Shown: positions 27,448-36,748 of the stretch, in pieces
Layout: every line of letters starts with the position of its first letter
Position numbering within the stretch: the stretch's first letter is position 1
Origin: DAIDKA01 sp036489445
Lineage (GTDB): Bacteria; Pseudomonadota; Gammaproteobacteria; Steroidobacterales; Steroidobacteraceae
DNA: 64,000 nt
Direction: 5' to 3'
Assembly (NCBI GenBank): GCA_036489445.1
Contig: DASXFV010000017.1
Coordinates: 17,906-81,905, forward strand
Program-made: the position numbers and the translations under genes
The notes under the pieces: generated by a model
What the model was told of the DNA's origin: nothing
Seen by the model: the letters and a program-made list of their open reading frames with translations, nothing else
The model's database searches: none

Positions 27448-28140
27448 ATGAATCTGCTGCTGATCGAGGATGACCTGGAGGCCGCGAAGTTCCTGCAGAA
27501 GGGACTGAAGGAAAGCGGTTACTCCGTGGCGCTGGCCGTCGACGGTCGGGATGGCCTCAAGCAGGCGCAGGAACAGGTGTTTGATCTGTTGATCACCGAC
27601 CGCATGCTGCCGCACCTGGACGGTCTGGCGCTGATACGGGCCCTGCGCGAACAAGGTGTGCGTACCCCGGTGCTGGTCTTAAGTGCCTTGGGCACAGTGG
27701 ACGATCGGGTGCTGGGACTGAAGGCCGGTGGCGATGACTATCTGACCAAGCCCTTCGCGTTCTCAGAACTGCTGGCCCGCATCGAAGCACTGCTTCGCCG
27801 CAGCGCCGCGCAGAAAAATGTGCCCCAGACCCGGATCCGTGTGGCGGACCTGGAGATGGACCTGCTCAGCCGCGCGGTCACACGCGCCGGCAGGGAAATC
27901 CAGCTCACCGCCCGCGAGTTCAAGCTGCTGGAGTTCCTGATGCGCCATGCCGAGCAGGTGGTGACGCGCACCATGCTGCTGGAAGGGGTGTGGGATCTGC
28001 AGTTTGATCCGCAGACCAATCTCATCGACGTGCACATGAGCCGGCTGCGTCAGGCTGTGGACAAGGGCTTCGCGCGACCGCTCATCCACACCGTGCGCGG
28101 CGCGGGCTACGTAATCCGCGATGAAGATAAGTCCGCTTAG
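27448..28140 (+). CDS. OmpR-family response regulator (CusR/IrlR-like)
   Basis: 230 residues from ATG 27448. Receiver with E7/D8/D9, phospho-acceptor D51 (LITDRMLPHLDG) and the KPF lysine, then a winged-helix effector domain (LTAREFKLLEFLMRHAEQVV, NLIDVHMSRLRQAVD, HTVRGAGYVI). The 3' end overlaps the kinase gene by 20 bases. The long DRMLPHLDGL signature resembles metal or envelope-stress regulators, but the target is unknown. Confidence 0.92.
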   Translation: MNLLLIEDDLEAAKFLQKGLKESGYSVALAVDGRDGLKQAQEQVFDLLITDRMLPHLDGLALIRALREQGVRTPVLVLSALGTVDDRVLGLKAGGDDYLTKPFAFSELLARIEALLRRSAAQKNVPQTRIRVADLEMDLLSRAVTRAGREIQLTAREFKLLEFLMRHAEQVVTRTMLLEGVWDLQFDPQTNLIDVHMSRLRQAVDKGFARPLIHTVRGAGYVIRDEDKSA

Positions 28141-29482
28141 GACTTCGGCGGCCAGGCTGGCGCTGGGCTATGGCGCCATATTCACCCTGGGCGTGAGCGC
28201 GCTGCTGGGCACTGTCTACTTTCTGACCATGAGGGTCATCGCGAACGATGCCGACGCGGTGATTTCCGCGGAGCTGGAGGGCCTGACGGACGCATACCAT
28301 CGGGACGGATTGTCGGGCCTCTCCATTGAACTGAGCTTTCGCGCGGACAGCTGGTGGCAGACCGGGGCGGTGTATCTGCTCGTGGACCCCAATCTGGTGA
28401 AGGAAGCCGGCAATCTGACGAGTTGGCCATTCGATGGCATTCCCAACAGTCAGTGGACCCAGTTCGATCTCACCAACGCGAAGCGGATCCACCCGGTGCG
28501 CGCCAGTGTTTCACTGCTGCCCGATGGCCATCGGCTGCTGGTTGGGATCGACGTGACGCAGCAGGGGCGGTTCGCCAGTACCTTCCGCTATGCGACGTTG
28601 TGGGGCATCGGGCTCACGGCGCTCGGGGGAGCGATCGCAGGATATTTTCTCAGCCGCAAGCTCACTCGCCGGGTGCAAAGCGTCGCAGAAACCTGCGATG
28701 CCATCGTCGGCGGCGATCTGGATCGCCGTTTGCCGATGGACGGATCGCAGGATGAGTTCGATGCGCTGGCGCTGGCGGTCAACAACATGGTCGACCGTCT
28801 TGCGGAGAACGCACAGTTGTTGCGGGCCACCTTCGACAGTGCGGCGCATGACCTGCGCGGGCCGCTGTACCGGCTGCGAGGACGCCTCGAGGATGCCGGC
28901 CGAATCCCGACTACTGAAGTGCCCGTGCGCGCCGGCATCGACGCCGCCCTGACGGAGCTGGACCGCGTGCAGCGCACGCTGGCCACACTGCTGCAGATCG
29001 CTCACGCCGAAACCGGCATGGCGGCCGCGAATCGCGCCAGCGTGGATCTTGCCGACCTGATCACGGATATCGGCGAACTGTACGAGCCGGCGGCGCGTGA
29101 CAAGAGCCTGACGCTGCAGGTGCAGGCCACGGGCAATTGCCAGGTGAATGGCAATCGCCAGCTCCTGGCGCAACTGGTGGCCAATCTGGTGGAGAACTCT
29201 CTGAAATATATCGCCGCCGGTGGTCATATCGATATCCGCGCCTACCGTGAAGAGCCGCTGGTGTGGCTGATGGTGGCGGATGATGGCCCGGGCATTGCGT
29301 ACAAGGATCGCGCCTCGGCACTCAAACCGTTCGTGCGCTTGCCGCAGGCGCAGTCCAAGGATGGCAGTGGATTGGGCTTGAGTCTGGTGGCGGCGATCGC
29401 CAGGCTGCATCACGCGCAACTGCTGCTGGAAGACAATCAGCCCGGCTTACGGGTTCGGCTTGGGCTGGCTGCCGGGGCGTGA
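28121..29482 (+). CDS. membrane sensor histidine kinase
   Basis: 453 residues. Membrane helices about 15-37 and 155-177 bracket a periplasmic domain of about 115 residues; HAMP follows, then the dimerisation helix with His243 in AAHDLRGPL, differing from the common HELRTPL, and a GHKL domain (NLVENSLKYIAAG, ADDGPGIAYKD, GSGLGLSLVAAIA). Pairs with the regulator that overlaps its start. Its last 36 bases overlap, tail to tail, the PsiF-like gene on the other strand. Confidence 0.92.
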   Translation: MKISPLRTSAARLALGYGAIFTLGVSALLGTVYFLTMRVIANDADAVISAELEGLTDAYHRDGLSGLSIELSFRADSWWQTGAVYLLVDPNLVKEAGNLTSWPFDGIPNSQWTQFDLTNAKRIHPVRASVSLLPDGHRLLVGIDVTQQGRFASTFRYATLWGIGLTALGGAIAGYFLSRKLTRRVQSVAETCDAIVGGDLDRRLPMDGSQDEFDALALAVNNMVDRLAENAQLLRATFDSAAHDLRGPLYRLRGRLEDAGRIPTTEVPVRAGIDAALTELDRVQRTLATLLQIAHAETGMAAANRASVDLADLITDIGELYEPAARDKSLTLQVQATGNCQVNGNRQLLAQLVANLVENSLKYIAAGGHIDIRAYREEPLVWLMVADDGPGIAYKDRASALKPFVRLPQAQSKDGSGLGLSLVAAIARLHHAQLLLEDNQPGLRVRLGLAAGA

Positions 29483-29776
29483 GCTGGCGTGGGTGCGGTG
29501 TGGCGCCATGCAGGTTTTGATGAAAGTTTCGCGGGGGGCGGACTGCAGTTTGCGGCCGTCGGCGACAGCATTGCAGCGGCGCATTCGCTGTTGCACGTTC
29601 TTCGATACCGGCGTGGCGGGCACCGCCTGCAGAGGCGGGGTCGCGGTGACCGGATGGGTTGCTGTGCCGGTATCGGCCCACGCGACCGGTACCGGGAATG
29701 CGCTACCTGCCGTCATCACGAACAACGCCCCGATGATAAGCCCCTTGCTGAAATGTGCTGCGCCGTGCGACCTCAT
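29447..29776 (-). CDS. secreted PsiF-like small protein
   Basis: 109 residues from ATG 29776, with TTG 29782 as an alternative. A signal peptide (hydrophobic GLIIGALFVMTAGSAFPVPV, cleavage near AWA) precedes a Pro/Thr linker and one PsiF-type repeat: QQRMRRCNAVADGRK followed by FIKTCMA, with the paired cysteines of that family. PsiF proteins are phosphate-starvation-associated and of unknown function. It may be a target of the adjacent two-component system (inference). Confidence 0.65.
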   Translation of the reverse strand: MRSHGAAHFSKGLIIGALFVMTAGSAFPVPVAWADTGTATHPVTATPPLQAVPATPVSKNVQQRMRRCNAVADGRKLQSAPRETFIKTCMAPHRTHASSRPGSQPKPNP

Positions 29777-29887
29777 GCGCAAACAATAGCGAACCTGAAT
29801 ATGCGAGCGGCGTGCAGGCGTATTAAGAATGTTTAACGCGTCATAAGGCCGATGTCGTCTGTGGAGGCGGCCTGCGTCGCCCGCGCA

Positions 29888-30967
29888 TCACTGCAGCGCG
29901 GCCAGTTCCTCGGCCTGATGTTCCTGCTGGAGGGCATGGATGAGTTCGTCCAGATTGCCGTCCATGACGTCGGCCAACTTGTAGAGCGTGAGATTGATGC
30001 GGTGATCCGTGACGCGTCCCTGCGGAAAGTTGTAGGTGCGGATGCGCTCTGAGCGATCGCCGCTGCCGACCTGCAGCTTGCGGGCGTGGGCCTGCTCGCT
30101 GTGCTGTTTTTCCTGCTCCGCGGCCAGCAGTCGCGCCTTCAACAAGGACATCGCCTTGGAACGGTTCTTGTGCTGCGAACGCTCTTCCTGGCACTCGACC
30201 ACCAAGCCGCTGGGAATGTGTGTGATGCGGATGGCCGAATCCGTCTTATTCACATGCTGGCCGCCGGCCCCGGAGGAGCGATAGGTATCGACGCGCAGGT
30301 CCGCCGGATTGATCTCAATCTTCGCCACTTCATCGGTTTCCGGAAGGATGGCCACCGTGCACGCCGAAGTGTGGATACGTCCCTGGGCCTCCGTGGCCGG
30401 TACGCGCTGCACCCGATGGGTGCCGGCTTCAAAGCGGAACTGGAAAAAAGCGTTGAGGCCTGTGATGCGGCAGATCACTTCCTTGTAGCCACCGTGTTCG
30501 CCCGGGCTCTCACTGATGATTTCCGTGGCGAAGCCGCGTGCCTGGGCGTAACGCAGGTACATGCGCAACAGGTCGCCGGCGAAAATCGCCGCCTCATCGC
30601 CGCCGGTGCCGGCCCGCACTTCCAGGAAGATGTTCTTGTCGTCGCGCGGATCGCGCGGAATCAGCAAGGCGCGCAGATCCGCCTCGGTGCTGAGTAGGGC
30701 GCTGTCCAGCCTTTGCATCTCCTCGGCCGCCATCGCGCGCATGGAAGGATCCGGGTCCGCGGCCATCTGCCCGGCCGTCTCAAGCTCGGCCTCCAGGGCG
30801 CGGTAGGCCTGAAAGCGCTCGGTCAGCGGTTGTAGGCGAGAATACTCCATGGAGAGTTCACGAAATTGCTGCGAGCCGCCGTCCGTGGATGGCTCAGCCA
30901 GCAGACCAGCGACTTCCTCGAAGCGATCGAGCATTTTCTCCAGGCGTTGGCGAATCGAATCCTTCAT
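29888..30967 (-). CDS. prfA: peptide chain release factor 1
   Basis: 359 residues. The GGQ loop is SSGAGGQHVNKTDSAIRITH, and the stop-codon recognition region of RF1 precedes it with the RVPATEAQGRIHTS stretch. It ends translation at UAA and UAG. Unlike the usual gammaproteobacterial hemA-prfA-prmC cluster, hemA is not upstream: the next gene is a divergent TPR lipoprotein 127 bases away. Confidence 0.97.
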   Translation of the reverse strand: MKDSIRQRLEKMLDRFEEVAGLLAEPSTDGGSQQFRELSMEYSRLQPLTERFQAYRALEAELETAGQMAADPDPSMRAMAAEEMQRLDSALLSTEADLRALLIPRDPRDDKNIFLEVRAGTGGDEAAIFAGDLLRMYLRYAQARGFATEIISESPGEHGGYKEVICRITGLNAFFQFRFEAGTHRVQRVPATEAQGRIHTSACTVAILPETDEVAKIEINPADLRVDTYRSSGAGGQHVNKTDSAIRITHIPSGLVVECQEERSQHKNRSKAMSLLKARLLAAEQEKQHSEQAHARKLQVGSGDRSERIRTYNFPQGRVTDHRINLTLYKLADVMDGNLDELIHALQQEHQAEELAALQ

Positions 30968-31094
30968 TGCGTTACATAGAGTTACAGGATCAGCCCGGAA
31001 GCGGGCGCGGCATTCTCATGGATGCCTCAGGTGGGTGACAAGGCATGTATGCAGCGCTCCACACAGGCCCTCCGGACAGATATATAGTGGCCAC

Positions 31095-32852
31095 ATGGGT
31101 GCGACACGAACTTGGATGAGTTGGTCGGTCGGGGTGGTGGCAGCGCTGCTGCTGGCAGGATGCCACACCGTAGCGGCAGGCGTGAGCGCTGCGGCAGACG
31201 CGCCGGGCTCGGCCGCGGCCCCTGAGGGGGGGGCGGCCGCCGCACCCGCGGCAAGTGACTCCACCCCGACGGATCCCGCCCAGGCCAGCGTGTCTGGGGA
31301 GCAGGCGTTGCAGCACGGTGATTGTCGCACCGCATCCGAGGACTTTGCGGCGGCCTCCGTGGGGGCTACGGCGCAGATGGCGAGTCACGCCACCGAGGTG
31401 GCGCTGGACTGCGAAAACATCCCGGCCGCCTGGATCGCCGCCCGCAACTGGCTGCAGGCGGCCCCCAAAGACCCGCAGGCGGCGCTGGTGTATGCCACCG
31501 TTGCCCTGAAGCTGTACCACGTGCCGGAGGCGCGCGTGGCCGTTGCCACTGCGCTGGCGGCGGACGCCCAGGCCACCGACGCGGATCTGGTGGGCTCCAT
31601 CCAGGTGCTTGCGCAACAGTCGGATGCCACGGCGGCCTTTGCAGCCCTGGATACGCCGCTCGATACCCCGCAGCGATCGGCGGTGGTGTTGACTGCGCTG
31701 GGCGACCTGGCGGTGGAGGCCTACGATTTCAAGCGCGCCGAGCATCTGGTCCAGGAGGCATTGCAGCGCGATCCGAAATCCACCGATGCCCTGCGCCTGA
31801 TGGCGCGGATCGCGGTGCTGCGCGGCGATGCCACTTTGGCGCTGTCCACGGCGCGCCAGGTCGCGCAGCTGGATCCCTCCGACGGCGCCTTTGAAGTGGC
31901 CGAGGTCCTGCAGGACCTGGGTCGCACCGATGAGGCGCGCAAGGAGCTGGAACGGCTGCGCGCCGGCGGCGACATTGATGCGCGCGAAATCGACCGGCGT
32001 CTGGCCCTGCTGGCCTATGACGCGGGAGACCTGGAGCAGGCGCAGAAGCGTTTCACCGACCTGATGCGCAGTGGCGAGGCGGGCGATGGGGCCATGTTCT
32101 ACCTGGCACAGATTGCCGAGGCTCAGGGCGACAAGGATGCGGCACTGGCGATCTATCGGCGGCTGATCGATTCCTCCATGGCGGCACAAGCACGCGTCGC
32201 GGCGGCCGGACTGCTTCTGGACAGCGGCAAGCGTGCCGAGGCCTTCGCACTGATCGATGATCTGTCCGCTCACGACACGCGCAGTACCCTGGATCTGGTG
32301 GTGCAGAAAGCGCACCTGCTGGCTGACCACGGCGATACGGATGGTGCCTTGGCGCTGCTGTCGGCGGCGCTGGAAACCTATCCGCATCATCCGACGTTGG
32401 AATACGAACGCGCCACGATGCTGGAGCGGGCAGGACAGACCCGCGAATCCGTGCAGGCCTTCGAGGGGCTGCTGACCGAGCGGCCGGAAGACCCGACAGT
32501 GCTCAATGCCCTGGGGTACACGCTGGCCGATCACCAGCAGCAACTGCCGCGCGCCGAAAAGCTGATTCGCCAGGCGCTGGTGACCACCCCGGACAGCCCG
32601 GCGGCGCTGGACAGCTTGGGATGGGTGCGGTTTCGCCGCGGCGATTCGCGGGATGCGGCCGGAATTCTCGAGCACGCCTACACGGTTGGTCAGGATCCAG
32701 ACATTGCCGCCCACTGGGTCGAGGCGCTGTGGGTGAGCGGCTCGCAGGCCCAGGCGCGCAAGGTGCTCAGCGACGCTCTGGCTCGCCATCCCGACTCGGC
32801 AGCGCTCGAAGCCACGCGGCATCGTCTGGCGCCGAAGTCCGGACGCCCCTGA
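31095..32852 (+). CDS. TPR-repeat outer-membrane lipoprotein
   Basis: 585 residues from ATG 31095. Lipoprotein signal with lipobox LLLAGC, an Ala/Gly/Pro-rich linker, then at least ten tetratricopeptide-like repeats to the end (for example ALNALGYTLADHQQQLPRAE and ALDSLGWVRFRRGDSRDAAG). Orthologues sit upstream of lolB in many gammaproteobacteria; the role is unknown, likely periplasmic scaffolding. The frame extends upstream to 30849 but that part overlaps prfA antisense. It lies one base before lolB. Confidence 0.88.
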   Translation: MGATRTWMSWSVGVVAALLLAGCHTVAAGVSAAADAPGSAAAPEGGAAAAPAASDSTPTDPAQASVSGEQALQHGDCRTASEDFAAASVGATAQMASHATEVALDCENIPAAWIAARNWLQAAPKDPQAALVYATVALKLYHVPEARVAVATALAADAQATDADLVGSIQVLAQQSDATAAFAALDTPLDTPQRSAVVLTALGDLAVEAYDFKRAEHLVQEALQRDPKSTDALRLMARIAVLRGDATLALSTARQVAQLDPSDGAFEVAEVLQDLGRTDEARKELERLRAGGDIDAREIDRRLALLAYDAGDLEQAQKRFTDLMRSGEAGDGAMFYLAQIAEAQGDKDAALAIYRRLIDSSMAAQARVAAAGLLLDSGKRAEAFALIDDLSAHDTRSTLDLVVQKAHLLADHGDTDGALALLSAALETYPHHPTLEYERATMLERAGQTRESVQAFEGLLTERPEDPTVLNALGYTLADHQQQLPRAEKLIRQALVTTPDSPAALDSLGWVRFRRGDSRDAAGILEHAYTVGQDPDIAAHWVEALWVSGSQAQARKVLSDALARHPDSAALEATRHRLAPKSGRP

Positions 32853-32853
32853 C

Positions 32854-33498
32854 ATGACGGTTCGCAGGGCCGTGGCCGCGGATGCGCGGCCCCTTCATCT
32901 TTTGTCCTATTTCGCTGCGAGCCTGCTGCTGGCGGGTTGCCAGAGCGTGCCGAAACCGGTCGCGCCCACCGCGACGCCGGAGCAGGTGGCGACGCAATGG
33001 CCAGCCCGTCGCGCGTTTCTGCAGGCCCGCACGCGCTTCACCGTGCAGGGACGCATCGGCGTCGTGGCGGGAACGGATGGCTTCAATGGCCGCTTGCGCT
33101 GGATCCAGGACGGCTCCCTCACCACCGTGAGTCTGGATGGGCCCCTGGGCGTGGGCGGCGTGCGCATCAGGAGCGATGCGGGTGTGCTGACTCTGACCAC
33201 GCCCTCCGGCGAGGCCCTGGACAGCCAGGCGGCCCACGATGAACTGGTCAAGCGCTTAGGATTCGAGCCGCCGCTGGGCAGCCTGCGATACTGGATACAG
33301 GGAGTTCCCGACCCTTCCGGCTCGGGTGAGGAGAGGCCCGACGCGCAGGGGTATCTGGGCTCTTTGGCGCAGGACGGCTGGTCGGTGACCTTCAGTGCCT
33401 ATATGCAGACCTCCGACGGCGCATTGCCGCAGAAGCTGACCGTTGAGCGCGGCACGGTGCGGGTCCGACTGGTGATGCAGACCTGGCACTCCCCATGA
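32854..33498 (+). CDS. lolB: outer-membrane lipoprotein receptor LolB
   Basis: 214 residues with lipobox LLLAGC at about residue 29. The LolB core pattern RFTVQGRIGVVAGTDGFNGRLRW followed by GPLGVGGVRI and LGSLRYWIQGVPDP matches the family. Receives lipoproteins from LolA and places them in the outer membrane. The stop overlaps the ispE start (ATGA). Confidence 0.92.
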   Translation: MTVRRAVAADARPLHLLSYFAASLLLAGCQSVPKPVAPTATPEQVATQWPARRAFLQARTRFTVQGRIGVVAGTDGFNGRLRWIQDGSLTTVSLDGPLGVGGVRIRSDAGVLTLTTPSGEALDSQAAHDELVKRLGFEPPLGSLRYWIQGVPDPSGSGEERPDAQGYLGSLAQDGWSVTFSAYMQTSDGALPQKLTVERGTVRVRLVMQTWHSP

Positions 33499-34334
33499 CC
33501 GCGCCGACCCTGTGGCCAGCGCCGGCCAAACTGAATTTGTTTCTGCATGTCACCGGGCGCCGCATGGATGGCTATCACGATCTGCAGACTGTTTTTCAGC
33601 TCATCGACCTGGCAGATGACATCCATATCCAGGTGCGTCCGGATGCATTGATCGAGCGGCTGGCAGGCCCTGAGGAGGTGGCGCCAGAAGCGGATCTGAT
33701 GGTGCGGGCCGCGCGGGCGCTGCAGGCCGCGACCGGCAATCGACGGGGTGCCAACCTCAGCCTTACCAAGCGCATTCCCATGGGCGGCGGTCTGGGGGGT
33801 GGCAGCTCGGATGCGGCCACGGTGCTCGTCGCGCTGAATCGGCTCTGGGAGTGCGGGCTGTCGGAAGACGATCTTGCAGCCATCGGTGTCGAACTGGGTG
33901 CGGACGTGCCGGTATTTGTGCGCGGTCGGTCCGCCTGGGCCGAAGGCCGCGGCGAGCGGCTGACGCCCATCGAACTACCCGAACGCTGGTTTGCGCTGGT
34001 GCACCCCAAGGTACATGTCCCCACCGCAGCGGTGTTCCAGGCGCCTGAATTGACACGAAATTCCGCCCCGATCACAATAGCCGGCTTTTTATCATCGGGC
34101 GGACGGAATGATTTCGAGCCGGTGGTGCGCGTGCGTTACCCCGAGGTCGGACGCGCGCTTGACTGGCTGGGGCACTTCGCACCAGCACGGCTGACAGGCA
34201 CGGGGTCATGCATTTTCGCACCCTGCGCAAGCCTGGACGAGGCTCAAGACATCGTGGCACGGGTCCCTGCGCACTGGCGCGCAATGGTGGCCCGCGGCAT
34301 CAATGTCTCGCCTCTTCTGACCGCGCCCGCCTGA
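33495..34334 (+). CDS. ispE: 4-diphosphocytidyl-2-C-methyl-D-erythritol kinase
   Basis: 279 residues. GHMP kinase: WPAPAKLNLFLHVTGRRMDG at the N-terminus, ATP loop PMGGGLGGGSSDAATVLVAL, and a C-terminal TGTGSCIFA glycine motif. Fourth step of the MEP isoprenoid pathway. The neighbours lolB upstream and tRNA-Gln and prs downstream match the common order, apart from the inserted island. Confidence 0.96.
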   Translation: MTAPTLWPAPAKLNLFLHVTGRRMDGYHDLQTVFQLIDLADDIHIQVRPDALIERLAGPEEVAPEADLMVRAARALQAATGNRRGANLSLTKRIPMGGGLGGGSSDAATVLVALNRLWECGLSEDDLAAIGVELGADVPVFVRGRSAWAEGRGERLTPIELPERWFALVHPKVHVPTAAVFQAPELTRNSAPITIAGFLSSGGRNDFEPVVRVRYPEVGRALDWLGHFAPARLTGTGSCIFAPCASLDEAQDIVARVPAHWRAMVARGINVSPLLTAPA

Positions 34335-34376
34335 TGTCGTATCGCGTGCCAGTCGAAAAATTAGGATTGTTCATGG

Positions 34377-34451
34377 TGGGGTGTCGCCAAGTGGTAAGGC
34401 AGCGGGTTTTGATCCCGCCATTCGTAGGTTCGAATCCTGCCACCCCAGCCA
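34377..34451 (+). tRNA. tRNA-Gln (anticodon TTG)
   Basis: Complete cloverleaf with encoded CCA. Acceptor TGGGGTG pairs with CACCCCA, the D arm is GCC...GGC, the anticodon arm GCGGG-TTTTGAT-CCCGC has anticodon TTG, and the T arm contains GGTTCGAATCC. The discriminator is G. The 3' half recurs at 37942 and 39367, marking it as an integration site. Confidence 0.97.
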
Positions 34452-34455
34452 CTTT
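34403..34455 (+). repeat. attachment-site core, copy 1 (inside tRNA-Gln)
   Basis: 53 bp covering the anticodon stem to just past CCA of tRNA-Gln. It is repeated without a mismatch at 37942-37994 and, over 49 bp with one mismatch, at 39367-39415. Direct repeats of a tRNA 3' end are the standard footprint of tyrosine-recombinase integration. Confidence 0.85.
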
Positions 34456-34626
34456 CACTATAAGAAACAATATCTTATAGCCGGAATGGTTTCCTACGGG
34501 TTTTCCGCTAGTGGCTGCTTGGTGACTACAGTCCTTGAGTTCTGATTTCTGACTTCCAATTAGCGGGCCGTTGACTTCCAATTGGCCGACACTGATAGTC
34601 CCAATTGCCCGGGATTCGGAGTCGAC

Positions 34627-35847
34627 ATGTTCCAGCGGTTTGCGGAGCGGCGGGCGGAAGAAGCCCTTTCGGATACCCCGGTTGTCCTGATCGTAGGACC
34701 GCGCCGCGCTGGCAAGACCACTCTCGTCCGAAAGATGGGGGAGGCCGGTCAAACCTATATCACCCTCGACGATCAGACAGTCCTCGGTGCCGCCCAGTCC
34801 GATCCGGCGGGATTCATCCGAGGTCTGGAGCGGGCCATCATCGACGAGATTCAACGCGCCCCCGACCTGCTGCTCGCGATCAAGAAGACGATTGATGAGG
34901 ATTATCGGCCGGGGCGGTTTCTGCTTACCGGCTCGGCGAACGTGCTGACCCTGCCCCGGGTTGCCGATAGCTTGGCTGGCCGGATGGAAACGATCCGGAT
35001 GCTGCCGCTGGCAAGAGCTGAGATTGAAGGTCGGGCGCCGACCTTTCTGGAATGTCTCTTTGAGGGAAAGCTCCACAGGCAGCCGGGTGCGGTCGTTGGT
35101 GATGATCTTGTCCGGTTGGTCCTGATCGGCGGCTTCCCTGAGGCGGTTAGTCGCGATAGCGAGCGACGGCGGCAGGATTGGTCGCGGTCCTATCTCACCT
35201 CGGTCCTGACCCGCGATCTGCGGGACATTGCCGACGTGGAAAAGCTGACCGAACTTCCCAAGTTCGTGCGGCTACTGGCCGAGCACTCCGGCCAGTTGGT
35301 CAACTATTCGCAGTTCGGGGGCGGCATCGATGTCAGTCACAAGACAGCGCAGCGTTATGTGGGGCTGCTCGAACAGGTGTTCCTGGTATCAACAGTACAA
35401 CCCTGGTTCACCAATACGCTGAAGCGGATCGTCAAGACGCCAAAGCTGCATTTCCTCGATTCAGGCTTGCTGGCGACCGTTCGCGGACTCACCTTTGACC
35501 GGATCAAGGCTGATCGTGGAGCGTTCGGGGCGCTGCTGGAGAGCTTCGTGTTCTCGGAAGTGCTGAAGCTCATGACGGCATCCGACCTACGGCTGACACC
35601 CCATCATTTCCGGGATCATGAAATGCGCGAGGTGGATATCGTGCTGGAGCGCGATGACGGCACGATCGTGGGAGTCGAGGTGAAGGCGAGCGCCACAGTC
35701 AAGGCCGGCGACTTCGCAGGTCTGCGGGCGTTGGCCGAAGCTTGCGCGGATCGCTTTGCCTTCGGCGTCGTCCTCTACGACAGCACGGATGTCGTGCCGT
35801 TCGGCGATCGGCTGGCGGCTGCGCCGTTGTCGGGCTTGTGGGATTGA
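34627..35847 (+). CDS. AAA-family ATPase with DUF4143 domain
   Basis: 406 residues from ATG 34627; the frame is open to 34582. Walker A VGPRRAGKTTLVRKM, Walker B with AIIDEIQRAPDLLLAIK, and sensor LTGSANVLTLPRVADSLAGR belong to the AAA_14 type. The C-terminal DUF4143 region contains FLDSGLLATVRG and a restriction-endonuclease-like EVDIVLERDDGTIVGVEVKA motif. Such orphan ATPases are common on genomic islands; the function is unknown and they are often discussed as toxin or defence related. First cargo gene after tRNA-Gln. Confidence 0.85.
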   Translation: MFQRFAERRAEEALSDTPVVLIVGPRRAGKTTLVRKMGEAGQTYITLDDQTVLGAAQSDPAGFIRGLERAIIDEIQRAPDLLLAIKKTIDEDYRPGRFLLTGSANVLTLPRVADSLAGRMETIRMLPLARAEIEGRAPTFLECLFEGKLHRQPGAVVGDDLVRLVLIGGFPEAVSRDSERRRQDWSRSYLTSVLTRDLRDIADVEKLTELPKFVRLLAEHSGQLVNYSQFGGGIDVSHKTAQRYVGLLEQVFLVSTVQPWFTNTLKRIVKTPKLHFLDSGLLATVRGLTFDRIKADRGAFGALLESFVFSEVLKLMTASDLRLTPHHFRDHEMREVDIVLERDDGTIVGVEVKASATVKAGDFAGLRALAEACADRFAFGVVLYDSTDVVPFGDRLAAAPLSGLWD

Positions 35848-36071
35848 AGGCGCGCAAATCGGAATTGAGCCGATGTTCTTGGGGATTTCCTACCAGCGCA
35901 GCGGCACGCGTTCAATAACATCGCCAGCAGAATTCTTGTGGATGAGCTCCGTTAATTGCATCTAGCAAAGCATCGGAAAATTGGTTGGGAATGGGTGTGT
36001 ATGGTGCGGGATGGCGCCGGATCGGCAGTTGGCGGTAGGCTCGCGTAGCGTTTCAAAATCGCCTTTCCGTG

Positions 36072-36281
36072 CTGTTTACGGAGGGGGGCGCGCAGAAGGT
36101 TCCCGATGCCAAGACGCTCGGATCGACTCGCCCTGGCGCTCGGCCTCGAGATCATCGAGCAGATCCACCGCCGAGTGGTGAGCATTGCACGTGAGAAGCA
36201 CATCGTACGCGGACGGCGGGTGCGCGTGGACACCACGGTGGTGGAGACCGACATTCACTACCCTACCAACGGCTCCCTTCA
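36072..36281 (+). pseudogene. transposase fragment, frameshifted
   Basis: Two reading frames together give a transposase-like segment: LFTEGGAQKVPDAKTLG in the frame of 36072, then RLALALGLEIIEQIHRRVVS and RVRVDTTVVETDIHYPTN in the frame of 36106. The DTTVVETxIHYPTD motif is familiar from IS5/ISNCY-like transposases. One frameshift near 36117 and loss of both ends mark it as a dead fragment. No terminal inverted repeats could be recognised. Confidence 0.7.
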
Positions 36282-36748
36282 TCGATCAAACGCAGCTGAA
36301 AACCGATTGAAACGACAAAATCGCCAAATGGTTGGGGTCCGGGGAGTTACCTAGCAAGGTCCCATAGTTGCAGCTCCTAACGAAACTTCAGTTGCATGCG
36401 TTGTCGGTCGAACCAAACCACAAACGAACCGAGGCCAACGCGGGACGAAACATAATCTGGCAGCAAACAACTAATGCCAGGGCTTTCTTCCGCGGGAATT
36501 TACGCTTTAACATCGTCAGGTAAGACTCAATCACTCAGGCTTCTTCATTTGCACAATCAGGTCGAATCTCGTGAGTCGTGAATACGTAGAGAAAAGGCTG
36601 GGCGAAATTGCGAGTCAATCTCAACCGACTCGCCGGCGAGCAAGATCAAGCGGACCTGGGCAGTCCAATCCAGGACGCTTCGGTGAGAAAGGAAACAGTC
36701 CTTACGGCGGTTATTCCTGAGGCGGTGTCGCAATCCGACGTTGAGATC

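Noticed and set aside
30990..32855. 621-residue open frame antisense to the TPR lipoprotein
   Set aside because: The other strand has a lipobox, TPR repeats and coupling to lolB; the antisense frame is a GC-rich shadow with no recognisable domain.
34300..35076. 258-residue minus-strand frame spanning tRNA-Gln
   Set aside because: It runs antisense through ispE, the tRNA and the ATPase, with no family signature.
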